Shown here in pieces: positions 34,925 through 45,872 of a DNA stretch of 64,000 nt. How positions within the stretch are numbered: position 1 is the stretch's first letter; every line of letters begins with the position of its first letter. A program made the translations under genes and the position numbers. Source of the DNA: Pholiota molesta (taxonomy: Eukaryota; Basidiomycota; Agaricomycetes; Agaricales; Strophariaceae); assembly GCA_014925825.1 (NCBI GenBank), contig JACGCK010000045.1, positions 186,001-250,000 on the forward strand, written 5' to 3'. The notes beneath the pieces are model-generated. The model made no database searches and was not told where the DNA came from. It saw nothing but the letters and a program-made list of their open reading frames with translations.

Positions 34925-37297
34925 TTAAAAATCTACCGAGACGATTCCAAGAGAGCCACGATGCTTAAGGAAAGTTGGAGTGGGTAATGCCTTCGTAAAA
35001 ATATCTGCCACCATCTCGTCGGTCGGGATCCAAACGGTATCGAAAGTTTTGTCACTAATGAATTGACGGGTGAAGTGATATTTGACATCGATATGTTTCG
35101 ACTTCGAGACGTTCACGGAGTCGGGGTTGTTAAGCTGGCGGATCGTACTCTGATTATCACAAAGCAGAGGGAACGGCTGAGGAAATGGGAAGTCGAGAAT
35201 GCTCATAAAGGAGCGAATCCACAAAGCCTCTTTCATCGCATGAGCCATAGCATAGTACTCAGACTCCGTGGAGGAAGTGGAAACCGCTTTCTGTTTCGAA
35301 GACGACCAGGAAACCAAGCTGCCGTAGACGTAGAAAGCATAACCCGAAACGCTCTTGCGATCTTGTACGTCAGAAGCCCAATCTGCATCAGAAAGCCCAC
35401 AAGCCTGAAGATAAGGACGAACAGAAGCAGGAATGTCGTCAACCGGCACCGGGAATTGAAGAGCAGTATCCAGGGCACCAGCCAAGTAACGAAGAAGGCC
35501 TTTCGCAGCTAACATATGAGTACGAGTTGGGTTCGCGTTGAATTGTGACAGAGCGAGAGCTGTCGGCGCTAATTCGGGATGTGTGGTCATACCCAAATAC
35601 GTTGCCGTACCAACGATTCGCTGATAGAAAAGCTTCAAATCCGCATCCAAGAGACCAGGTAAGGCGTTATCAGGAGCTTCCGGGAGCTTCGACAGAGGCA
35701 TCGGTAAAGGATTACTCGAGGATTTCGCGTCGGACATTCCCCATTGGTCTAACAGGTCAGAGACAAGACCACGTTGGGACAACCAGAGCTTGCGAGCTGA
35801 ACGATCACGAGTTATGCGCATGCCAAGGTAAAGAGACGCTGGCCCAAGGTCGACAATGTCAATGGTAGCAAGAAGAGATTTGATAAACCAAGCATAAAGT
35901 GGAGGTGAGTTGGTTACCACGAGACCATCATCGACATGGACAGGTACGATCAGGAAGAGTGCGGTACCGGGCGGCGGCGGTGGAATTGATGGATGAGGTG
36001 GAGAATCCCAACGGCCAAAGAATACGGCATGGTCGACTTCACAGCGCACAAGACCCAACGCTTTCAGACGCGAAGCTAACAGGCGATACCATTTGCAGGC
36101 GGATTGACGTAGACCATATAGAGACACCCAGAGACGCAGCACCAAAGACGGATCATCCAGAAGGAAACCAGGAATCTGCTTGATGTACTGCGGGCGGTCA
36201 TCAACACCGAAAAGCGCATGCAGAAATGCCGTTTTGACATCGAAAGCCATGATTTCATGATCGTTCATAGCGGCCCAAGCGAGTATGATGCGAATGCTGA
36301 CCAACTTCACGACAGGAGCGTAAGTATCACCATAATCCTCGGGGAGCTGTCCACAGCCTTGTGCAACGAGGCGAGCCTTTTCCTTACCACGGATAATGGT
36401 ATGATTGGGATGAAATTTGAAATCAAACACCCACCGAACACCAATCGCTTTACGACCAGGAGGGAGAGGCTCGGGTGTGAAGGCTTTGCGTTCCGTGAGG
36501 CTGTCGAACTCGCGCTGCATCGCAGATTTCCAGACGAGGACATCGGGACGGGCAAGAGCTTCCTTGTAACATTCCGGTGGAACATCGGGATTGAATGTCT
36601 TGCGGCGAAACGGCGAAAAAGCGGCAAAACCCACCACATGGGTCACCCCCGTCAGGGAAGGATCTCGGGAAGGAAGAAATGAAGAAATACCATAAGAATG
36701 AAAAGTGTCCATAATAGGACGTTCGAAAGCAGAAAATGAAACAAAGGAATCAGAAAGAAAACGAGATAAAAGATTATAAGCGAACAATGAATGCACGGTA
36801 ACGACAGTATGGTAACATTGAACGGGAATATTACAGAAAGACAAAAAAACGTTTCGCTGATCAACAATACGAGGAAAAGAAACAGACAAAGCGGAATATG
36901 GAATTGAGCGAGAATGAAGAACACGAGTAGGATGTGATTCGATAGGTGGTGAAATAGCAGGTGTGGAAGAATCAGACAAAGCAACATCAGGCACAAGCGT
37001 ATAAGGAACCGTAACAGAAGAATCAGAAGAAAGAACATTGTCCAAAGGAGAAACATCATCGAGAAAATGTGGAGTAGACGGAAACCCAGATTCCAACTCA
37101 CTGAAAATGACATCGCGCGAAAACCAGTATTCCTGTAAGCGCACGAACTTTCCACCCAACGCGGCCTTCCTCATAGCCCACAAAGATAGCTTCAAAACGA
37201 CGAGGACTACCCTTGAGACGCAACTCAGGAGGGCGAATAGGAAAACACCGGCAACCAAAAGGACGTAGATGCTGGAGATCCGGAATAGCACCCCCAT
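34925..37297 (-). CDS. Copia pol, reverse transcriptase and RNase H part
   Basis: 790 codons open. The functional part begins inside this frame (VRLQEYWFSRDVIFSE) where the upstream pol frame is left near 37140. RT motifs: KAIGVRWVFDFKFHPNHTII, MAFDVKTAFLHALF (first catalytic Asp), SLYGLRQSACKWYRL, VPVHVDDGLVV (the catalytic DD, with HVDD in place of the usual YVDD). RNase H: LSDADWASDVQDRKSVSGYA, STSSTESEYYAMAHAMKEAL, LCDNQSTIRQL, KHIDVKYHFTRQ. It ends 124 bp before the 3' LTR. All key residues are present, so only the link to the upstream half is broken. Confidence 0.9.
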   Translation of the reverse strand: MGVLFRISSIYVLLVAGVFLFALLSCVSRVVLVVLKLSLWAMRKAALGGKFVRLQEYWFSRDVIFSELESGFPSTPHFLDDVSPLDNVLSSDSSVTVPYTLVPDVALSDSSTPAISPPIESHPTRVLHSRSIPYSALSVSFPRIVDQRNVFLSFCNIPVQCYHTVVTVHSLFAYNLLSRFLSDSFVSFSAFERPIMDTFHSYGISSFLPSRDPSLTGVTHVVGFAAFSPFRRKTFNPDVPPECYKEALARPDVLVWKSAMQREFDSLTERKAFTPEPLPPGRKAIGVRWVFDFKFHPNHTIIRGKEKARLVAQGCGQLPEDYGDTYAPVVKLVSIRIILAWAAMNDHEIMAFDVKTAFLHALFGVDDRPQYIKQIPGFLLDDPSLVLRLWVSLYGLRQSACKWYRLLASRLKALGLVRCEVDHAVFFGRWDSPPHPSIPPPPPGTALFLIVPVHVDDGLVVTNSPPLYAWFIKSLLATIDIVDLGPASLYLGMRITRDRSARKLWLSQRGLVSDLLDQWGMSDAKSSSNPLPMPLSKLPEAPDNALPGLLDADLKLFYQRIVGTATYLGMTTHPELAPTALALSQFNANPTRTHMLAAKGLLRYLAGALDTALQFPVPVDDIPASVRPYLQACGLSDADWASDVQDRKSVSGYAFYVYGSLVSWSSSKQKAVSTSSTESEYYAMAHAMKEALWIRSFMSILDFPFPQPFPLLCDNQSTIRQLNNPDSVNVSKSKHIDVKYHFTRQFISDKTFDTVWIPTDEMVADIFTKALPTPTFLKHRGSLGIVSVDF

Positions 37298-40200
37298 TCA
37301 TAAGACCATAAGGAGTAGCACCGGCAGGCAGAACAACCGAAGGCAGACGATTCTTAACGTACTGGGAGCAAAGAGCTGCGTCGAAAAAATACGACGGAGG
37401 GCAGCCAGCGTCGGCCAGTAACGTCTGAGCACCATCCTGAATAGTGCGATTTCGGCGTTCGATAAGCCCAGCTTGCTGATGAGCATACGGAGCGGTCTGT
37501 TGAATCGCGATCCCAGAGTCACGGAGGAAAGTACCCAATTCACCTTCAATAAATTCCTTCGCACCATCCATACGAATGGCTTTGACCCGACGATTCGTTT
37601 GATTCTCCCACAAGGCAATAGTACGTTTCACCTCAATATGAGAGTCACTTTTTAAGCGAAGTTCGATCAGACGGCCATACGTGGATTTCCCATCAACGAT
37701 ATCAAGGAGGAAACGACCTTTACGCCGACTAGCGACCGGGAAAGGACCCATGATATCAATGTGAACGACGTCAAGGAGCTCGGAAGGGCGATGGTTATGA
37801 GAGGCATATGGAGCTTGAGGTGCTTTACCAAGGACGCACGATACACAATGAGTGTCATCAAAAGAGCCGACGAAGGAAACACCAGTAGCATAACCCGGCT
37901 TGGTCAAAACCAGGCGAGTAATTTCACGACTAGGGTGACCCAGACGGCGATGCCACAGATCAGGTGAGAGAATGGAATTAGGAAAGACTGGGAACGCAGT
38001 AGGCGGTGCAGGGTCCAGAGGAGCAGGAGGATCAAGAAAATTGCACTGTAGGAAAGATAGTCTGTTGATACGAGTAGCCGAAACACGCAAACGAGGGCCG
38101 CTAGAGAGAGATTTGGGCAGGTATAGGATGGTATCGCGCACAACCGGGCCACCAGGAAAATGAAAATCAATACCTGCATCCTGCATAGCCCCAACAGACA
38201 AAAGATTCACCGGTACCTCAGGAGCATGTAGACAATCCTTCAGAGTCCAGACTATGGGCTGATCACCAATGTGGATTCGGAATTTCACATCTCCACGACC
38301 CATGGCCATCATAGATCCACAGTTCGCCGTTTTGATAGACACAGATTCCGTTGTAGAGTATGTCCAGAAAAATCGGCGATCACGGATGAGATGATTGGTA
38401 CAACCCGAGTCGAGCAGAGAATTGAAAAGGTGCGAACAAGACATAAAGACCAGTGGTTGAATAGTCGGAGAGAACAAGCCGTCTTCGGAAGCAATGGACG
38501 CGATGATAGGATCCTCACTAACGGACGCCAAAACATACGACGATAAAAAGATGTCATTGTTGACATGAGCGCTATCGACGGACACAAAGGCGGTGTCTAC
38601 GGGATCATCAACGAACAGAGGGACGGTGTCTTCAATCTGAATAGTATCTGCATGAGGTTCGTCGGGGGAAGGATCGGGAGGATCGCCATCTGGTACAGCA
38701 ACATGAGCCTGTGCCTTCGAACGGAAAGCTCGTCGAGATAGAACTTCGTCGCGTCGTCCTTCCATTGCACCCCCTTTTTGGTAGCAATCCGGAGTAGGAT
38801 GAGCACCCCCACAATTTCCGCAAGGGTCCTGATTTTTGGTTGTGATAGTAGTGGTTGTAGCGGATGAGGAACCGGCGGCGCGAGGAGGATAGGCTGTAGA
38901 AGATGAACGAGGAGCAGAATTAGATGTGCCAGGACGAGTTCGGGTAGCAGGAAGAGGGCGCGTGCGTTGGAGAGTGTTGTCGATATCCAGAACCGCGTCG
39001 AAGAGTTCATCCATGGGAGGGAGATCGTCATCCGGTGTCCTATTGACATGGTGCTCCAAAGTTTCGCGAAGATTCACATAGCGCGTATTGTTCGTAGGAA
39101 GACCCGCACAAAACATCTCGATGGCATCACGATGATCTAAAGGTCGACCAGCATGGCTCATCTGGAGGAGGCTAGTTCACCACGTAGTGATGAAGGTAGA
39201 CACAGAAACCGAAGGACCACAGTACCAAGTACGCAGTTTTGCGGCAACGAGCATAGCTGTACCATAATCACCACCCCCGTAGTATTGTTTGAGACGTTCG
39301 TAGAAGTCGCGTGCGGAAAGTTGAACAGGTGAATTCGGATCGCGAGATGGAATAACATTGCGGACAGTGGGAGATAGACGAGAGAGGATGATGTAGGATG
39401 CAATTTGGTCCCTGGACCACCAGAGCGCACTAGTTTGTTTCTCATCCACAGACGATAACGTCGAGACGATAGGAGGATACGTCGGCACAAAGTTCGGAGG
39501 GTAATAGGTCCCAGGATTGATAGTGGGAGAATTTACGTGATTCAACACCCCCGAATGGATGAGAAGTGCTATAACGCCATCGTGCCAACCCCCCCAGTCA
39601 GTTCTGCCCGTGAGAAGAGGAATATTTTTGGTATTTGGTAAAGCAGGGGTAGAAGGAGAAGGTAACGCAGGTGATATAATGGGAGAAGGAATAGGTGCAA
39701 CAGGAGAAGTAATGAGTGCAAGAGGAGAATGCTGATAATTGAAAGGAGAATCTAATTGACGAGAAATAGGTGTCGCAGGAACAGAAACTTGATGCGGACG
39801 AGTATAATTATAACGAAGACCAGATGCAGGAGAAGGATAACGCGGAGAATTCACAGAAGAAGAAGGCAAAAATAATGGATCGGCAGTTTGTGCAGCTGGG
39901 ATACGTCGCGAAACGGGAGAAAAATTCGAAGTCACGGGAGGACGTGCATTAATAGGAGAAAGTGACTGTATGCGCCCGAGAGGCGAATGTATGCGTGATG
40001 CAGGAGTATCATGAGAAGAAACGCGAGTGTGAGAAGAAGAAGGTGTTTGTATGCGGTTGGGAATTGAAGTAGGTGGTAAAGCAACACGCGGATTGCGGGG
40101 AGAATTGGTAGGAGGACGTTCTGAAGATTGAAGATTTAATGTACGCGGTGCATGAAGAGCAACACGCGAAAGTGGACGAATGCCAGGATAACGATCGACA

Positions 40201-40475
40201 AAAGACAAGTGATGAGAAGAAGATAAATTTTCCAATCCGCCCGAATATGACGGTGGCAAATGCGTATGAATAGAACGGGGTGTAACATACCCAGGTTCAG
40301 ATAAAGCTTGTAAAAGTGGAGACATATTTGATAAAGGGGCAGGACTGACATCGGGTGGAGGGACTGACGGCGAAATATTACGACTCACTTGGTCTCCATA
40401 TGCCGAGTACATGTGGCTTAGAGTATGATTGACAGAATGCGTACGGCTGTGCTCGCGTTGATTGTTAGACGCCAT
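37098..40475 (-). CDS. Copia gag-protease-integrase, one in-frame stop
   Basis: Begins ATG 40473-40475 (MASNNQREHSRTHSVNHTLS). A Ser/Pro-rich N-terminus is followed by a Gag part with LLTGRTDWGGWHDGVIALLI. An in-frame TGA at 39177-39179 interrupts ...FITTW*TSLLQMSHAGRPLD; the same frame then runs to 37098 with zinc knuckle CGNCGGAHPTPDC, protease LLDSGCTNHLIRD (DSG-type), integrase zinc finger LWHRRLGHPS ... HCVSCVLGK, and integrase core Asp (VVHIDIMGPFP), Asp (IRMDGAKEF) and Glu (AGLIERRNRT). TGA may derive from CGA by one C-to-T change. The frame ends in nonsense after GWKVR, where the +/-1 shift to the RT frame is needed. Confidence 0.9.
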
Positions 40476-40590
40476 AACGCAGGATAGATGATAAGAAAAG
40501 GCAAATAGGCAAAGGCGGGGATAAAAACAGCCAAGGCGAGATGAGAGATGAGCCTAGAGAAACGTCGGGACGCCTAGTATCCGAGAAGAA

Positions 40591-40601
40591 GGCCCATAAC
40601 C
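40591..40601 (-). other. primer binding site, half-tRNA type
   Basis: Immediately inside the 5' LTR the minus strand reads GGTTATGGGCC. Its complement GGCCCATAACC resembles the anticodon arm of initiator tRNA-Met (CAT anticodon), the site used by the half-tRNA priming known for Drosophila copia, rather than the tRNA 3' end. Confidence 0.65.
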
Positions 40602-40833
40602 TGTTGGTCTAGGAACGTAGACGAGACTCAGTGTCTGGAAGGAAGAGACGACTGTATTATTCTATACCTAGGAACGTAGACGAGACTATGAACATGTGTG
40701 AGTAACTTGTTCTATGGTATAGAATATAGGATATACCTCAGTGTCTGGAAGGAAGAGACGACTGAGGTGATCGGGAGGAGAGAATAAGGTTATATACTAT
40801 GTAGCGTGGGAAAAGGGACATGATCATCTAACA
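40602..40833 (-). repeat. 5' LTR of the Copia element
   Basis: 232 bp, TG...CA ended, no difference from 34570-34801 found by eye. Confidence 0.95.
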
Positions 40834-41805
40834 GTCCTTACTCTCTATCACGACTTCTATCTCATCAAGGAGCCCGTCTCGGTCCGCAACGGTACATCGT
40901 TTCTCAACGCCTGAATAACACGTTATTGCGACGAAACCGATATATTAATTCGATGCTTACGGTTGCCCATGTTCCAATTGCTGAAAGGGATGGCTTTCAG
41001 AATGATTTGGTGAAGGCTGTTGTTAGGTTCAAATGCAGATTCTTGAAGTAATCTGAAGAAGTTGAGTCAGAGTACTCGACTGATGAATGCGACTTACTTG
41101 TCGTTGGCACATTTCTTGCAGTAGCGAACGCGTAAAGCAAAATCGCATTTTTTCACGTTGTTCGTAAGGCAATTCTGGGTGCAAATACAGATGAACAAAA
41201 GGCGATTAGTTATATTGATGGCCCATACCTGGCAGTGGTGGTCGAATACGAGGTTGGTCCAACATGGCAGCGACATATCTTCAGGGCATGCTGGAAGCCC
41301 TTCAACGTTACTCAATGCGGCCTTCCAGACAAAAGTCGATGAGCGATGCAGAAGTAACTTCCTCAATTCCTTGGTCGTTCGCGCAAGACGCAGAAGATCG
41401 AGAGGTGCGAGGTGGCTGAATATCTACAAACTTTTCGTTAATAATCAAAAAATGTATAAAGCGAGCACAAACTCAAACCTCGAACAACACGTCCAGTGGA
41501 ACCGAAGGCAACAAACCCAACTTGGCGCGTCCAGCCGTCCTCCGCGCCGCGCTCTTGCTCGTCCCCACGCTGTCCTCGGTACGCTCCCTCTTAATTTTCC
41601 TGTCCTGAACTCCTCGCAGTGCGATATCTCTGCCATTGTCTGCCGTAATCCTGATCTTCTTTGCTGGAGGTTCGTGTGAGCCAACTTCTGCATGTTCTTC
41701 TGCATGATCTGGTGTGCTAGGCTGGGCGTCCGCACGCGTACTAGAGGTTATATTTGGCGTAAAGTAGTCCCGTATGCTTCGTGTGAGTAACGTCGGAGGA
41801 TCCAT
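40834..41805 (-). pseudogene. Cys-rich F-box copy 2, N-terminal half
   Basis: Start ATG 41803-41805 (MDPPTLLTRSIRDYFTPNIT), basic region RIKRER-like, F-box PSVPLDVLFEV|IFSHLAPLDLLRLARTTKEL (intron near 41480), WKAALSNVEGLPACPEDMSL, CLTNNVKKCDFALRVRYCKK, and RCTVADRDGLLDEIEVVIES up to the retrotransposon junction. Across the element the exon joins in frame to ..KDHNAIPDFVAKKCAEIDAR on the other side, using one copy of GTCCT. GTCCT at 40834-40838 is the right target-site duplication. The second F-box helix sequence differs slightly from copy 1. Confidence 0.8.
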
Positions 41806-41889
41806 AATGGGAAAAGTTTGGGAAAAGCTGAAAGATACACGCTACGTCGAGCTCAGCTTGTCAATGTCAGCGCGTACAGTCACAGTCAC

Positions 41890-42390
41890 GTTTACGGGTC
41901 ACATGAGCGCGTCGCGCAAGAAGTGTTCACGCAGCCAGTGCGAGCCAGCGCGCCGCGCGCACTGCCGCGCAGACCAAGAGTTAAGTACATATGGACATCG
42001 ATGAGGAAACGGGAGTCGGACCATGTCTTGGCTGATGAAGTAAGGGAAAGCGTGCGCAATGTGGGGAACTCCATGTTCTGCAACAGTGTTTGAACAGTGT
42101 GCAGCTGAGCGGGAACTGGTGATCACCTGGACCTGGAATACAAAACGGCCAAGGGCAGCGTCGAAAGCCTAGCAGGAGCACCCGTGGGCCGTGAGCGGCT
42201 GGGTGTGTTCGATGGTATGTGGAAAGTCATCATACGATATTAACTCTAAAATGGCCCCCACTGCAGATATACTAACGTACGAATTGCGGTGAACCAGGTA
42301 TGGAAGAAGATGTCGACATCGTCCAGAGAGTTCTGGGTCGGCGCTGACCAGTCGTAAAGACTATAGTTTCTGGGTAATTCGAGAACGAAG
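41890..42390 (-). pseudogene. fragment of F-box paralogue 2, inverted
   Basis: Minus-strand text in shifting frames matches the middle of the 25265-26824 gene: RNYSLYDWSAPTQNSLDDVD, then FTAIRTLVYLQWG, then MQNMEFPTLRTLSLTSSAK and FLIDVH. Stops and frame changes throughout; no F-box and no C-terminal SWGSK block. A partial, inverted duplicate lying just upstream of the second Cys-rich F-box copy. Confidence 0.7.
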
Positions 42391-43117
42391 ATTAATCGAT
42401 GCCGCTTTCGGATAAGTAACGGTTACATACATTATATGAGTACATCTTTGGTACATCTAACAAAGCCGTGCGGTAATAGATATACACTGGCGGCCTCATT
42501 CTATCCACGAGGCGATGCTGATCGCTGAGCGTCGAGCCTTGCACACACCGTTAAGACCTCTTTTTGGAAAGACGCTCGCGTTTGCAATGCGTTCTAACAT
42601 GTAAGACAGTAATTTGGTAACTTTTTTTGTAGTAGCAGGGTATACCAGGACACCAAATCGGTATTATCTGCGGCAGAGTGCCACCGTCACTGCAACACGG
42701 CGTTCCGCAAAACAGTGACCGGGATGGTATAGATATCAGTCAGTAATTCATATATCTATCTTCATACATAAAGGCTGGATAAAAGACATCCAAGGAATCC
42801 AAAGACATTCATCTGCCCACTCCGGACGCTTGTCAGTAACAACCAACCACATACTGTCAATAATGCAGCAAGCAGCCTTGCTGCAGCCTGCTGCCTGAGA
42901 CTCGTTAATTCGGAGTCCAAGTTGGAGACCGGATCTGCCAAGCCTTTTATGCCGTAATAGTAAACGATCAGCGCGAAATGCCAAGTCGAAACCGCACTTG
43001 TCCAAATATCGCCTCGCTCATAAAATGCTATATTCGCGTTGGCAATAATGTTGATTGGCGGCACTTCCTCTTCCTTCCTCCTTCTCCTCATCCGCTTTAC
43101 TGCGGCTTCAGGCTGCC
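42391..43117. other. intergenic, upstream of the glucanase
   Basis: No gene supported. A minus-strand frame at 42762-43256 overlaps the first glucanase codons and is a composition shadow. Confidence 0.5.
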
Positions 43118-45872
43118 ATGGCTGAACGGCCTTTCTCCGTCGTCTCCAGCCAGTCCCTAGCGCTCGCGGCGAACACCCCTCTGCCTCTCGACGATGACGC
43201 CTCTTCCATGCACGAACCCCGCCCCGCGTACCTGTCAGAAGGAACCGGCATCGCACCGCTCACCACGGAGTCACCGCGCGACTCGTACCTGCATTCGTCG
43301 CTGCACGACACAGAGTCTGGGGTGCTGCTGACGACGAAGAACGAGGGCGTCGTCGAGGAAGACGCCCCCACGCCAGCAGAGGACGCCGAAAAGCCCCAGT
43401 CCAAACGCCGTCGCCCGCTCCTCGTCATCCTGCTCGCGTGCCTCGCTTTGATCGTGTTGATTCTGGCGGTCGTTCTTCCGGTTTATTTCACGGTCATCAA
43501 GCCCCGTAGTCGTTCGTCTGCTTCGAGTGGTTCCGCCCCTGCCGCGACAGGGACTGGTAGTGCTACTGGTGGAGGAAGCACGTCGCCACCAGTGGCGAAG
43601 GATCCTGTCACGGGCGGTGATGGATCGACCATCAGACTTGCGAATGGGTCTACCTTTACTTACCAAAATAATTTTGGAGGCATTTGTGAGTACCCGTCTG
43701 CTCTTATTTTCACGGGTCATTGCCAGCGGCTATAATCCTGAGCGATTTTTGGTCAAAATCTGACATCATTTTCTATTTAGGGTACTCCGACCCCGACGAT
43801 CCTTACAACAACAAAGCACACCCCAACTCATGGACGCCCCCTCTCGAGCAAAAATGGGACTATGGCAAAGACCGCATATTCGGGTAAGCCCTGTTTTCGT
43901 TGTGCCGCACATCCTTTCTCAACCTCATACCTTCTAGCGTCAACCTCGGCGGCTGGTTCGTGCTCGAGCCCTTCATCACGCCAGCGCTCTTCCAAAAATA
44001 CCCCGACGCTATCGACGAATGGAGTCTCAGCATTCTGATGGCTGCCGACACTGCCAATGGTGGAATCGGCCAGATCGAGGAGCATTACAAGACGTTCATC
44101 GTGCGTCTCTTCATCCTTCATTCAATTGACTCGGTGGTGCTCATTTTGTTCGTAGACGGAGCAGGACATCGCCGCGATCGCCGCTGCTGGTCTGAACTGG
44201 GTCAGACTGCCGATTCCCTTCTGGGCCATCGATTCCTGGGGAGACGAGCCTTTCCTGACTAGGACCTGTTGGAAGTAAGTAGAATGGTTCGTGTAGGGAT
44301 GACAGGTTTCTCATTTCGACGAACTCTAGATACATCATCCAAGCGTTCCAATGGTGCAGGAAGTACGGAATCCGTATCAAACTCGACCTCCACACCATCC
44401 CAGGATCGCAAAATGGTATGTCCCATCATCAACTCAACTGCCTATCATACAACTCACCGAACCGATTTATTCAAACAAACAGGATACAACCATTCCGGCA
44501 AGACGGGGCAGATCAACTTCATGATGGGCACGATGGGCATGGCGAACGCGCAGCGCGCGCTGAACTACATCCGCATCATCACCGAGTTCATCGCGCAGCC
44601 CGAGTGGCGCGACGTCGTCGTGATGTTCGGCATCATGAACGAGGCGCGCATCGCGGATATCGGCGAAACCGAACTGCGCGGCTTGTACGTCCCCCTCTCC
44701 CCCTCCCTGTCCTGCGATAGCATTTTGCTGATTTCCTTGCCCGGATAAAGCTATGTGGAAGCGTACACCATGATCCGCGAGATCACGGGCGTGGGCGCGG
44801 GCAATGGGCCATTCATCAGCATCCACGACGGCTTCCAGGGGCTGAAAAACTGGGCGGGCTTCATGCAGGGCGCGGACCGCGTCGCGCTCGATATGCACCC
44901 CTATTTCGCGTTCAGCGGCAGCCCCGCGACGTCGCCGATCGACACGGGCACGGGCGCGGACGCCGGGGGGACGTGGCCTGCGGCTGCGTGCGATAATTGG
45001 GCGGCGTCTATGAACACGAGGTAGCGTTTTTCTCTCTCTTTTCCTTTAGCGAATTAACATGTGATTTTTTTTTCTTTAGTCGGACAGCCTTTGGCGTTAC
45101 GATCGCGGGGGAGTGGAGCAACAGCTGGAACGACTGCGGCCTCTTCCTGAGCGGCACGCAGAGCAAAGGACATTCGTACGGCGGCAACTGCGACGACTGG
45201 CAGGATTCGTCGAACTGGACCGCCGGGACGAAGGCGGGCATCCAGGCGTTCGCGGAGGCGTCGATGGACGCGCTCCGGGACTGGTTCTTCTGGACGTGGA
45301 AGGTACTCAATTTCCTCCTTCTACAATCCAATATGCACATACCCTAACACTTACTTAATTCGCTCTCGTAGATCGCGCCCGCCCAAAACGGGGTCGTCGC
45401 CGCCCCGCTCTGGTCGTACTCCCTCGGCCTCGCCAACGGGTGGATGCCGCCCGACCCGCGCAGCGCCAGCGGGAAATGCGGCCCGCCGTCGGGGCCCGTG
45501 TTCGACGGCGCCTTCGCGGCGTGGATGACCGGCGGCGCGGGCGCGGCGGGCACGGTGGGGCCCGCGCAGACGAGCCAGTACCCGTTCCCGCCCGCGGACC
45601 TGCAGGGCACGCCCGTCGCGGGGCTGCCGCTGTACACGCCCACGGGCGCGGTGGCGACGCTGCCCGCGCCGACGCTGACGGGGGCGAGCGGGAATGGGAA
45701 CGGGTGGTTCAATGCGAATGATGTGGAGCCGGCGCCGACGCCGGTGGCGGGGTGTGTGTACCCAGATCCGTGGGATGCGGTGGGCGCGGCGGTGCCGGGG
45801 GGCGCGTGCACGGCGGATGGTGTGGGCGCGGCGGTGCCTGCGGAGATTACGCCGCCGCCGCGGCGGCGCTGA
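43118..45872 (+). CDS. GH5 exo-beta-1,3-glucanase with N-terminal membrane anchor
   Basis: About ten exons. Start ATG 43118 (MAERPFSVVSSQSLALAANT), a cytosolic Ser/acidic tail of about 105 residues, KRRRP stop-transfer charges, TM LLVILLACLALIVLILAVVL, then a Ser/Gly/Thr linker: a type II membrane topology. Catalytic domain: VNLGGWFVLEPFITPALFQK, AAGLNWVRLPIPFWAIDSWG, IRIKLDLHTIPGSQNG, VVVMFGIMNEARI (acid/base Glu in MNE), LDMHPYFAFSG and FGVTIAGEWSNSWNDCG (nucleophile Glu in GEW). The C-terminus is Pro/Gly/Ala-rich, stop 45870-45872. Matches fungal exo-1,3-beta-glucanases of GH5 (subfamily 9 type) that trim cell-wall beta-glucan. Intron 1 splits GGI|WYSDPDDPY. The layout is standard for basidiomycetes, and both catalytic Glu are present. 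Confidence 0.9.

Larger units (their letters stand above)
34570..40833 (-). mobile_element. Ty1/Copia LTR retrotransposon, 6264 bp, minus orientation
   Basis: Bounded by two 232-bp LTRs (34570-34801 and 40602-40833) that I find identical base for base, each starting TGTTGG and ending CTAACA, with 5-bp target duplication GTCCT. The internal region on the minus strand encodes Gag, zinc knuckle, protease, integrase, reverse transcriptase and RNase H in that order, the Copia order (integrase before RT). The primer site abuts the 5' LTR (40591-40601) and a purine tract abuts the 3' LTR (34802-34814). The coding frame has one in-frame TGA (39177-39179) and one frame change near 37140. Identical LTRs imply recent insertion; the broken frame implies help in trans or sequence error. 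Confidence 0.95.

Noticed and set aside
35063..35512. 149-codon plus-strand frame inside the retrotransposon
   Set aside because: Antisense to RNase H; no independent motif.
42762..43256. 164-codon minus-strand frame upstream of the glucanase
   Set aside because: Overlaps the first coding exon of the glucanase on the other strand and is Arg-rich without recognisable content.
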